Below, piece by piece: positions 42,030 to 50,800 of a DNA stretch of 64,000 nucleotides (position 1 is the first letter of the stretch; each line of letters begins with the position of its first letter). The notes under the pieces are model-generated. The model had not been told where the DNA came from, did not search any database, and was given only the letters and a program-made list of their open reading frames with translations. The stretch is taken from the NCBI GenBank assembly GCA_963712655.1, contig CAVQIT010000006.1, forward strand, positions 372,001 through 436,000, read 5' to 3'. Both the position numbers and the translations under genes were made by a program. Source of the stretch: Pollutimonas sp963712655. Lineage in GTDB: Bacteria > Pseudomonadota > Gammaproteobacteria > Burkholderiales > Burkholderiaceae_B.

Positions 42030-44516
42030 TTGACGAAGGTGACTGCTGTGGCCCTACGCCGTAATCCTCCCGAGCAATCGACGTGGTCCATTCCGCCAGC
42101 CAGGTCCGTGCGCGCACGCGCGCTCAAGCGCGAGAGCATTGCGGCGCTGATCGCGCTGGCATTCGCCATGCCGCTGGCCGCCCATGCCCAAGGCAGCCGG
42201 CAATCGACCACGGCCGGTGCGCTGAGCATTCAGGCAGGCCCTCTCGACCGCGCCCTCGATACCCTGGCCCGCGCCACAGGCATCAGCATTTCCTATGATG
42301 CGGCGAATGTGCAGGGCAAGACGACCCGCGGGCTCAATGGCAGCTATGCGGCGCCGGCAGCGCTGGCGGCATTGCTGCAAGGCACCGGCCTGCAAGCACG
42401 GCCGCAAGCCGACGGGGCCTATGTCATCCGCGCCGTCCCGGCTTCCACGGCGGAGGTTGCCATGCTGCCGCAAGTCACAGTGACCGCTACGCCCTACCGC
42501 GAAACGCCCACGGGTCCGTTGACGGGTTATGCCGCCAGGCGCAGCGCCACCGCCACCAAAACCGACACGCCCCTGCTGGAGACGCCTCAGGCAATCTCGG
42601 TGATCGGCCGCGAGCAAGTCCAGACACAAGGCGCCCAGACCCTGGTCGATGCCGTCAAGTACACGCCGGGGGTGCAGGGAGGCACCAATCCCGTCGACAA
42701 TCGTTTCGATTCACTGCGCATTCGCGGTTTCGAGCCCACGCTGTTCCTGGACGGCATGCAATTGCCCTACGGCGCCAGCCTCTATGGCCGGCCCAAAGTC
42801 GATCCCTACATGGTGGAGCGGATCGAGGTATTGCGCGGCCCCTCTTCGTCGCTTTACGGCTCGATCGCTCCCGGCGGCCTGGTCAACTTCGTAAGCCTCC
42901 GGCCGCCGGAAGAAACTGTCCGATCGGTGCAATTGCAAGCCAACACGTGGGGCCGCGGCCAGGCCGCATTCGACCTGGGCGGCCCGGTGGACGAGGATGG
43001 CCGCGTGCTGTATCGGGTAACCGGCCTGGGCTATGCCGGCGGCACACAGATCGATCGCGCCCAGGAAAGCCGCGTCATGTTCGCGCCCTCGATCACGCTG
43101 CGCCCCGATGCCGATACGTCATTGACGTTCCTGGCCCAGTACCAGCGGGATAATGGCGGAATCCAGATCCAGTTTTTGCCGGCGCAAGGTTCCCTGATGC
43201 CTAACCCGAACGGCGACACTCCCTACGGTAAAAATGTAGGCGAACCCAATACCGATCACTATTCACGCACTCAGGCATGGGTCGGCTACGAATTCGAACA
43301 CCGCTTCAATGACGCGGTCAAGGTCAATCAGAAGCTGCGCTACGCCTATCTGGATACGAATCTCTTTGCCGTGGCGGGCGCGGGTTTGCAGCCGGATATG
43401 CGCACGCTCAATCGCCAGGTGCTCTCCGCGCCGGAGCGTGCCGAGAATGTGACCATGGACAACCAGCTGGAAACCAAATTCCAGACAGGCGCGCTGAAAC
43501 ATACGCTGCTGACGGGCCTGGACTACAGGTGGGGGGCGAGCCATATCGATCTGGGCTTCGGCAGCGCGCCGCCGATTGATTTATACACTACGCATTACGG
43601 CGCCCAGATTGCCGATCCGGCCGTTGCGGTGAGCACATCGCAATACCAGACGCAGATCGGCCTTTACCTTCAGGATCAGATCGCGCTGGACAAGTGGCGC
43701 CTTACCCTGAGCGGCCGGCATGACTGGGTACGCACATCGACCACCAACCGCATCGCCGGCGCGACATTGCGCCAGGACGAAAGTGCGTTCTCCGGCCGAG
43801 CCGGCCTGAACTATGTGTTCGACTCCGGCATTTCCCCCTATGTCGCCTGGGCGCACTCTTTCATGCCGACCATCGGCACGAGTTTCGACGGCTCTCCCTT
43901 CAAGCCGACCACGGGCGATCAGTATGAAATAGGTGTGAAATATCAATCCGCAGCGAAAGATTTGGCATTGAACGCGGCGCTCTTCACTCTGACGCAGGAG
44001 AATTCGCTGACCGTCGACGCCGACCATCCGCAATTCCAGGCCCAGAGCGGCAAGATCCGTTCGCGCGGACTGGAGCTGGAGGCCGTCGGGCGCATCACAA
44101 AAAACGTCAACATAACGGCGGCCTATACCTATACCGATGCGCGCGTGACCCAGAGCAACGGCGCGGACCTGGGCAAGCGCGTCATTGTGACGCCGCGACA
44201 CCAGGCTTCGCTGTGGGCGGACTATACCTTCAACGGCGGCCCTTTGAGCCAACTGAACCTAGGCGCAGGCCTGCGCTATTTCGGCAAGACCTACGGCAAT
44301 GCGGCCAACACCGTTAGCATTCCGTCCAATACGCTGGTGGACATGGGACTGTCCTACGACCTGGGCGCACTGAATTCGCAATTGAAAGGGGTGCGCCTGT
44401 CCCTGGCGGTGAACAATGTGTTCGATAAACGCTATGTGGCCACATGCACCAGCCTGAGTGCCTGCTATTACGGCGTAAGCCGCGTCGGCATGGCTACCCT
44501 GCGCTACGATTGGTAG
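42030..44516 (+). CDS. TonB-dependent siderophore receptor with STN domain
   Basis: An 828-residue outer-membrane transducer. After a signal peptide (ending AAHAQG) comes an STN signalling domain (about residues 62-130: LSIQAGPLDRALDTLARATGISISY), then the plug (TDTPLLETPQAISVIGREQVQ, YTPGVQGGTNP) and the beta barrel to the closing RYDW. The STN domain and upstream fecI-fecR show that it regulates its own synthesis. Overall sequence is of the FhuE/FpvA type; the ferric ligand is not known. Confidence 0.92.
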   Translation: MTKVTAVALRRNPPEQSTWSIPPARSVRARALKRESIAALIALAFAMPLAAHAQGSRQSTTAGALSIQAGPLDRALDTLARATGISISYDAANVQGKTTRGLNGSYAAPAALAALLQGTGLQARPQADGAYVIRAVPASTAEVAMLPQVTVTATPYRETPTGPLTGYAARRSATATKTDTPLLETPQAISVIGREQVQTQGAQTLVDAVKYTPGVQGGTNPVDNRFDSLRIRGFEPTLFLDGMQLPYGASLYGRPKVDPYMVERIEVLRGPSSSLYGSIAPGGLVNFVSLRPPEETVRSVQLQANTWGRGQAAFDLGGPVDEDGRVLYRVTGLGYAGGTQIDRAQESRVMFAPSITLRPDADTSLTFLAQYQRDNGGIQIQFLPAQGSLMPNPNGDTPYGKNVGEPNTDHYSRTQAWVGYEFEHRFNDAVKVNQKLRYAYLDTNLFAVAGAGLQPDMRTLNRQVLSAPERAENVTMDNQLETKFQTGALKHTLLTGLDYRWGASHIDLGFGSAPPIDLYTTHYGAQIADPAVAVSTSQYQTQIGLYLQDQIALDKWRLTLSGRHDWVRTSTTNRIAGATLRQDESAFSGRAGLNYVFDSGISPYVAWAHSFMPTIGTSFDGSPFKPTTGDQYEIGVKYQSAAKDLALNAALFTLTQENSLTVDADHPQFQAQSGKIRSRGLELEAVGRITKNVNITAAYTYTDARVTQSNGADLGKRVIVTPRHQASLWADYTFNGGPLSQLNLGAGLRYFGKTYGNAANTVSIPSNTLVDMGLSYDLGALNSQLKGVRLSLAVNNVFDKRYVATCTSLSACYYGVSRVGMATLRYDW

Positions 44517-44534
44517 GAAGGCACGCAAAACGCC

Positions 44535-45674
44535 ATGCGCTCAAGCCATTTCTCTTTCTGGTATCGAATCCATCGCTGGACCAGCCTGGTCTGCACCTTG
44601 TCGCTCTTGCTGCTGTGCCTGACCGGCCTGCCGCTGGTGTTGAAAGAGGAAATCGGCATCTGGTCGGGTACGACGGTCGAGCCCCCCGATCTACCTGGTG
44701 TCACGGAACGCGTCAGTATCGACGAGCTGGCCGCCGATGCGCTCGCCCGCAGGCCCGGTGATGCCGTGCGCTTCATCTCGGCCAGCGACGACTCGCCGGC
44801 CTGGTTCGTCTCGCTGGGCAAGACATCCGACTCGATGGAGGCAACGGCCGTCTACAAGTACGATGCCCGCACGGGAGAGATGATCAACGACATCGATCAG
44901 AAAAGCGGCCTGATGCTCACGATCCGCAAGCTGCACGTCGATCTTTTTGCGGGATTGCCCGGCACGCTCTTCATCGGTCTGATGGGGCTTATGTTTCTCG
45001 TCTCCACTCTATCGGGCATTGTTGTATATGGCGTCTTCATGCGCGGCAAACCATTCGGCATGGTAAGAAAAGCCCGGGCCCGGCGAGTCAAATGGCTGGA
45101 CCTGCACAATCTACTGGGTATCGCCATTACCTGCTGGCTGCTTGTCGTTGGCGCGACCGGTGTCGTCAACACGCTGGCCTTGCCGATGCTGGCGCACTGG
45201 CAAAAGACCGAGCTGTTGGCCATGACAGCCGAATGGCGCGGCGCCACGCCGGCGGCTCACGGTTCGGCGCAGCGGGCCCTGGACACGGCGCTGGCGGCCG
45301 CGCCCGGCATGGAGATATCATTTGTGGGCTTTCCGGGCAGCCGCTTCAGCACGCCGCGGCACTTCATGGTGTTTTTGCATGGTGACACCACGCTTACCTC
45401 GCGATTGCTCGAGCCTGCCATGATAGACGCGCAAAGCGCAAAACTGGTCGCCGCCAAGCCGCTGCCCTGGTATCTGACGGCGCTATTGGTGTCGCAGCCT
45501 TTGCATTTCGGCGATTATGGCGGGCTGCCCATGAAACTGATATGGATAGTGTTGGATCTTATCGCCATTGCCGTACTGGTCAGCGGCCTGTATCTATGGT
45601 GGGCGCGGCGCAATGCCATACAGACGCATCTGGGGGCGCTGCATGCGGCTTCCGGCACGACAAAGGAACGGTAA
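44535..45674 (+). CDS. PepSY-associated membrane protein (iron uptake)
   Basis: A 379-residue protein with four membrane helices (near residues 16-36, 135-160, 195-215 and 340-365) and PepSY-type periplasmic domains. FWYRIHRWTSLVCTLSLLLLCLTGLPL and KLHVDLFAGLPGTLFIGLMG are standard. Genes of this type follow siderophore receptors and are thought to reduce or release iron from the siderophore in the periplasm. Starts 18 bases after the receptor stop. Confidence 0.87.
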   Translation: MRSSHFSFWYRIHRWTSLVCTLSLLLLCLTGLPLVLKEEIGIWSGTTVEPPDLPGVTERVSIDELAADALARRPGDAVRFISASDDSPAWFVSLGKTSDSMEATAVYKYDARTGEMINDIDQKSGLMLTIRKLHVDLFAGLPGTLFIGLMGLMFLVSTLSGIVVYGVFMRGKPFGMVRKARARRVKWLDLHNLLGIAITCWLLVVGATGVVNTLALPMLAHWQKTELLAMTAEWRGATPAAHGSAQRALDTALAAAPGMEISFVGFPGSRFSTPRHFMVFLHGDTTLTSRLLEPAMIDAQSAKLVAAKPLPWYLTALLVSQPLHFGDYGGLPMKLIWIVLDLIAIAVLVSGLYLWWARRNAIQTHLGALHAASGTTKER

Positions 45675-45676
45675 GA

Positions 45677-45877
45677 ATGCAAATCAAGGCCAACAAGACG
45701 CGGCAGGTATGGCGTGCGCCGCTCGCACTGAATGCGGTACTGGGCGCGGGCCTGGCCTGTGCCTTGCTTGGCGACAATGCCGCCTGGCGTGTGGCCGCAT
45801 GGCTGTGCCTGCTGCTGCCTGTGGGAGTCATCGGCTTCTATGCGTGCGATCTCTTCCGGCGCTCTCATGATGGATGA
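45677..45877 (+). CDS. small membrane protein of the iron operon
   Basis: A 66-residue protein with two hydrophobic segments (about residues 14-32 and 37-58). It starts two bases after the PepSY gene, so it is the last gene of the fec operon. Short hypothetical proteins with two helices often follow PepSY genes; function not known. Confidence 0.65.
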   Translation: MQIKANKTRQVWRAPLALNAVLGAGLACALLGDNAAWRVAAWLCLLLPVGVIGFYACDLFRRSHDG

Positions 45878-46004
45878 TTGATGGGCGCACGCTCATCATC
45901 GGTCATTCGTAACACCTTCTGTAGTGCGATGTGCCGAGTTCGCTCATCGCGTGTCTGGATTGAAGGATGCCGATTGCAATACAGCGCTCTGCTTGGATCC
46001 GCCG

Positions 46005-46811
46005 TCACGGTGCGACAAGCCGACCCATCGCCTCCAATCGCCCCATCAACTTCAGCGCATTGGGTATGGCCTCATCACGCGCGGTATTGTCGAAAATGCA
46101 CCAAACCTGCCGGTCCGACCGGAGCGCGACAGCAATCTGCATGGCTACAGTGTCGATGAATGCATCGTTGTATGCCGAGTAGTAAATATGAGGCGCGCCA
46201 TGCAGGCGGATATATAGGGTGTGAGGATCGCCCGCCGGCTCAATGCCGGGTATCGGCAAGGGGTGCGCATGGACGCATGCGATACCCGCGTCCCGCATCA
46301 TATTTGCAGCCGCCGGGGTAAACCAGCTTACATGGCGAGGTTCGCATACTACACGCGCGCTTGTAAGGCCGCGCAAGGTGGAAAAAAAACTGAGTGCCTC
46401 CGGCATGTTCAGCGCCAGGCTGGGTGGAAGCTGCAACAGCAGGCATCCCAGTTTGTCGCCCAGCGAATCGACCTGGTCCACGAACGCATGCATGGCGGCG
46501 TCCGCTACACGCAGCCTAAGCTCATGAGTGATGGTGCGCGGGATCTTGACACAAAATCGGAACGCATCGGGTACGCTCGCAGCCCATCGAGCATAGGTTT
46601 TAGGTTGATGCGCTCGATAGAACGAGGAGTTGATTTCCACCGACGGAAATACTTGAGCGTACCGTTCAAGATGACTACCCTCGGTGGGAAAATGTGAGGC
46701 TACCTTGGAGGACAGCCCCCAACCGGCGCACCCCACGTGAACCGATGGCGCAGCGGAATAGTTCACTTTCACCCTCACTCGATACCCAAGATTGGCGGTG
46801 CTGAGCATCAC
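46005..46811 (-). CDS. DUF72 (YecE-like) protein
   Basis: A 268-residue DUF72 barrel: HVGCAGWGLSSK, YAQVFPSVEINSSFYRAHQPKTYARWAASVPDAFRFCVKIPRTITHE, CLLLQLPPSLA, VVCEPRHVSWF and TLYIRLHG are all typical. The biochemical role of the family is not established. It lies just left of the guaA-type border and is probably core chromosome. Confidence 0.87.
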   Translation of the reverse strand: MMLSTANLGYRVRVKVNYSAAPSVHVGCAGWGLSSKVASHFPTEGSHLERYAQVFPSVEINSSFYRAHQPKTYARWAASVPDAFRFCVKIPRTITHELRLRVADAAMHAFVDQVDSLGDKLGCLLLQLPPSLALNMPEALSFFSTLRGLTSARVVCEPRHVSWFTPAAANMMRDAGIACVHAHPLPIPGIEPAGDPHTLYIRLHGAPHIYYSAYNDAFIDTVAMQIAVALRSDRQVWCIFDNTARDEAIPNALKLMGRLEAMGRLVAP

Positions 46812-46880
46812 CTTTCATGCCATTTGCAATATTGCCATGCCTGGAGCTGCTTAACACGGCCAGCCTGCACCATAAAAAGA

Positions 46881-46900
46881 AGAACCCATTAGAGGGTTCT
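46881..46900 (-). terminator. minus-strand terminator
   Basis: Inverted repeat AGAACCC/GGGTTCT with a six-base loop, followed on the minus strand by TCTTTTTA. It ends transcripts coming from the right; it may be the original guaA terminator, as it lies about 50 bases beyond the guaA-like end. Confidence 0.8.
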
Positions 46901-46948
46901 CCGTCATTCTAATACCTGCTACTGCATCATATGTCGCCAGCCTGAAAA

Positions 46949-46963
46949 TCACTCCCATTCAAT
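46949..46963 (-). other. guaA 3'-end remnant, probable island attachment site
   Basis: On the minus strand these 15 bases read ATTGAATGGGAGTGA, coding I-E-W-E-stop, the typical end of GMP synthase (GuaA). No GuaA sequence precedes it; a stop codon lies a few codons upstream in that frame. The guaA 3' end is a well-known target of integrases of genomic islands, and a remnant like this is left at the far end of such an element. By strand logic the island would extend to the right, and intact guaA would lie beyond the right edge. Confidence 0.55.
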
Positions 46964-46969
46964 CATCAG

Positions 46970-47671
46970 CTAGGCTGGCCGATCCGCATGGTTAAAGGGT
47001 TTGGATGTAATCGGCCGGCCGGTCTGCCTTGCACAGTATTCAAGAGCCTGGCGCAGCGCGGTATCCACGCCGCGCAGCGACAGACCATAGCGGGTGGCGA
47101 CCTCGTCGCGCGTCAGTTCTTCGACCCGCAAGGCCATCAAAACCGCTAGTTGACGACGCGGCAGGCACCGCATTGCGCTCTGCACCGCAGCCAGATCGGA
47201 GCGCCCTTCGGCAATCAGCTCCGGGCCGGGCGCGAGATCGGGGAATTGTTCGAGCTCGGTGTCGGCGTCCCCGCTCCAGTGCCGCAACCGGCTGGCGCGC
47301 ATGCGGTCTATCGCCACATTGCACGCCACACGAAACACATAGGCCTCGGGACTCTGGACCGTCGCCGGGATGATCGTGTCGCCCAAGCGCAGCCAGGCGT
47401 CGTGCAGGCAGTCGCCTGCCTGATCGGCACATCTCAGGTGGCTCGCCAGGCGGCGATGCAGGCGCTCGTAGTTCGCCGCCAGGAAATCGCGCAGCACGAT
47501 GCCGCGTTCGCCGGCCTCCGGCGTTTCCGCGGCAAACTGACCGTCCATCTCAGCAAGTTCACCACCCACCTCGGTAGATTCACCACCCACCTCGGTAGAT
47601 TCACCATCCTCCTCGGCAAACTCACCATCCACCTCGGGTACTTCCAGATAACACTGGATACTCATGTCCAT
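46970..47671 (-). CDS. FecI-like ECF sigma factor with acidic repeat
   Basis: A 233-residue protein. Residues about 60-225 are a FecI-like sigma factor: DFLAANYERLHRRLASHLRC, AGDCLHDAWLRLGD, RVACNVAIDRMRA (region 2) and PRRQLAVLMALRVEELTRDEVATRYGLSLRGVDTALRQALEYC (region 4). The first 50 residues are an acidic tandem repeat not normal for the family. GGAGG precedes the start by ten bases. It follows the tpsA gene on the same strand after 174 bases with no clear terminator, and no own anti-sigma gene is adjacent. Confidence 0.82.
   Translation of the reverse strand: MDMSIQCYLEVPEVDGEFAEEDGESTEVGGESTEVGGELAEMDGQFAAETPEAGERGIVLRDFLAANYERLHRRLASHLRCADQAGDCLHDAWLRLGDTIIPATVQSPEAYVFRVACNVAIDRMRASRLRHWSGDADTELEQFPDLAPGPELIAEGRSDLAAVQSAMRCLPRRQLAVLMALRVEELTRDEVATRYGLSLRGVDTALRQALEYCARQTGRPITSKPFNHADRPA
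47537..47641. repeat. five 21-bp tandem repeats in sigma gene
   Basis: Five direct units of 21 bases encode heptapeptides of the type E-x-x-G-E-x-x (EVDGEFA, EEDGEST, EVGGEST, EVGGELA, EMDGQFA). The two central units (47558-47578, 47579-47599) are identical, so copy number may vary by slippage while keeping the frame. Confidence 0.85.
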
Positions 47672-47845
47672 GATGAATCAACCTCCGTGCTCATCGGCAC
47701 AAAGACCTGCCGCTGAAAGCAGACCCTGGCCACGGCGCTGCCCGGCAAGCAAGGCGCCGCGAGCCGCACAGAGTCACAGTCGAATAAATGACAAGGGGAA
47801 TCCGTCCCGCTCCCCGCATGGCGGAAAACAGGACGGAAACGCAGC

Positions 47846-50800
47846 CTAGCGATCCTGCTGCAAGTAGCGCCGTTCGGCGTCGGTCAGTCGATTCAAGCCT
47901 TTGGAATCGAAACTCTGCCCATTGCCCACGAGCTGCACCAGATTCGCCGGGTCATAGCGCATCGCCACGGACTTGGGCTGGAGTCCGGACGGAGCGTATG
48001 CGGAGACCTCCCGTTTGCCGCCGACGGGTTCGCTGCCGAAGCCCAGCACCTGCACCGAGAAGATTGACGGCATGGCCTGGCGAGCCGCCGCACGGCCGCG
48101 TTGCACGGTGTCTTGTGCCGCCGTGGCGGCGGAAGCAGACGCCGCGCTGGCCGAGGTCAAGGCGCCGACATTGACCGCCGCCAGCACCGGAACGCCAACC
48201 ACCTCGCCCGCCGCCTGGATATTGGCCGCATTGGCCACATGCAGGGCGGCGATATTGACCTCGTCCGATGACCGGACCCCCGCTTCGCCGATATCCACCG
48301 TACCCTCGGGCGCGATCAGATCCACACTGCCTCCGGGCACTTCCGCAATAGGGGCCAGGGTCGCAATGCCGGCCCCTGTACTAGGCACGTCCGGCGACAG
48401 TGTGACATTGCCCCACTGGTCATACACGCGCCTTGGCGGCGTATACACCACCGTAGTCTTGGAACCACGCCCCGCGTTGATGTCGCCCTGCGCCGACCAG
48501 GCTTGAATATTGCCCCCGAAGGTCGTCATGATGCGGCTCTGGCCCAGCAGGATGCTGCCCAGCGAATACATCTGGATGTTGCCCGAGCCTTGCGTGATGA
48601 CGCCCGGCGTGCCGTTGATGCCCGCGGGCGGTTCGCCTTCGGTGCCGAATACCTGCTGCCCGCCCGGCGTCAGCAACTGGATGTCGCCGCCGAACTTCGT
48701 CTGGATACCGGCGTCGCCGAATATCGTGATGTCGCCGTCGTAGGCGATGGGTTTGCCGGCCGCGTCCTGTGTCGGGAACAAGGCCGCGATGGCGTTGCGC
48801 CCGCGCAGGTAGCTGCCGAACCTTGGACCATTGGCATTGTTGTACTCGCGTCCGCCCGCATACAGTTCGGCGAAATAAATCTGCCGATCCAGGATACGCT
48901 GCTGTTCGGCCGGCAAGGCCAGGAAATAGGCCAGCGCCTCTTGTGCCGAACCTTGGTAGCCGAAGCGCTCCTGCAGCCAGGCCAGTAGTTCGGCTTCGTA
49001 GGTCTTGGCAACCTTGCCAGGCTGATCGGCCAGCGGCAGGCCTGGAGTCGCCTGGTTGGACGGATCCAGGTAGCGGGCCGCAAAATCCGCGTAGCCAGGG
49101 CCTTGCGCGCCCGCGCCGACGATGACCGCGATGCCGGCGCCGCCGCTGCGATTCGTGGCATTGACATTGGCGACCGGACCGATGCTGTCGATCGACGCGC
49201 GGTCTTCCTGCAGCAGGTGGCGGCCGGCGGAAATTTCCAGCAGACCGGGGCCGGCGATGCTGAAGCTGCTGTAGAGAATGTCCCGGCCGGCCGACACCAC
49301 CGACACGTCGTCGGCCTTGTTGTGCACGATCAGGTTGCCGGTGGAGCTTACGCTGGTATTGCTGCCGTTGCCGATCTCGTCGGCTCCCACTACCGGCGCG
49401 CCCAGCGCGGTCCCGGAATTGACGATGTCACGTCCCGCCATCATCCATACCGGGCCGGCGGCCTCGAACCAGGTTCGGCCGGCTCGCATTCCACTGCCAA
49501 CGCTCAAGCGCTCTCCGGTGCGCAGGCCGACGATGTCGCCATCGACGGCATAGAAGCGGGCCGGCTCGGCGTCCGCGGCAACCATGCCCGACGCGGTATC
49601 GGGCCCGAATGCGAAAAGAGGATAGCGCCCGAGTATCGGCGCGATGCCGTCGATACCCAGATTGCTGGCGGGAGCATCCGACATGTTTAACCCGGTCGCG
49701 CCGACGAAGGCGGGGTTCCACGGCGTCGGCATCGAATCGGGCGAAGCGCCGGACTGGTTGACAGCATAACCTCCTGCATAGATGGAATCGGCGGCCAGGA
49801 ATTCCAGTTGCGAATGACCGGAAAAAGACGGCGCAAGCGTGAGTGAATATCCCAGGACGGCAAGCGCGCCGGACAAGGCCGATGGCCCGTAGTAGAGGCT
49901 GCCGCTCGCGGCGACCGCATGCAGGATGGACGGATACACGAAGCGCCCGTCGGTCGGCAGCGTATTGCGGCCGCCATACCACGGTGCCCCACCGCCGTTG
50001 GCGTTGACTTCACCCAACTGCGTGCTTGGCGTCAGGTTGCCTCCCGCGGAAAACAAGTTGATTGCGCTGCGGTCGGACCACAGGGAAAACCAGCTCAGCC
50101 CCCCGCCCGGCGGGGCAACTACCCCGGGCACGGTAAATGGGGTGGAATTCGGCACCGTTACCCGGCCTGGGTCGGCCGTACCACCCAACACCAAGTCGCC
50201 TCGGGTGGAAATATCGACCGTCGCATCGCCCGGGATCACGACCAGGCCGTTGGACACTTTCGACGCCGTCGCCGTAAAGGCGTCGAAGGCGCGGGACTCC
50301 TTGGGATCCTGCGACAAAGAGGTCGAACCGTAGACCGGCTCGATGATGCCGACGGCGCCCGCCGACAAGCGGATAGAACCGCGCAGGTTGACCAGCGCGC
50401 CATTCAGATCGAGCGTTTGCTGGATGACGTCCGAATTGTTTATTGGCCGTGCCTGCAGCGAGGTGTTCATTCCCCCGCCGATACGGACATCGAGATCGCC
50501 GCCCCCGGTCAGCACCAATTCGCCGTCCGGGGCCATGCGGCCCGTGCTGCCCACGGCCACGATCAGCCCCTGGCTGCGCGGCGTATCCGCGCCGGCCAGA
50601 TCGCCGCGCGGGGCAATTGTGCCCGCGTCGCCGCCCGCCGCCACCGTGACATTGCCGCCGCCCAATGCGCCGATGCCGGTGAATCCCGACAGATAGGGCA
50701 CCGTGACAAGGGTCGATTCGTTGGCAAAGGGTTCCAGCGCGTACGTGCCGAAATTGATCCACCAAGCGGTGGGAATATCATCGGCCCCGCTGCCCGACCC

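Noticed and set aside
47664..47849. Short plus-strand frame between tpsA and the sigma gene
   Set aside because: Low-complexity Ser/Pro/Ala composition, no ribosome site and no conservation signal.
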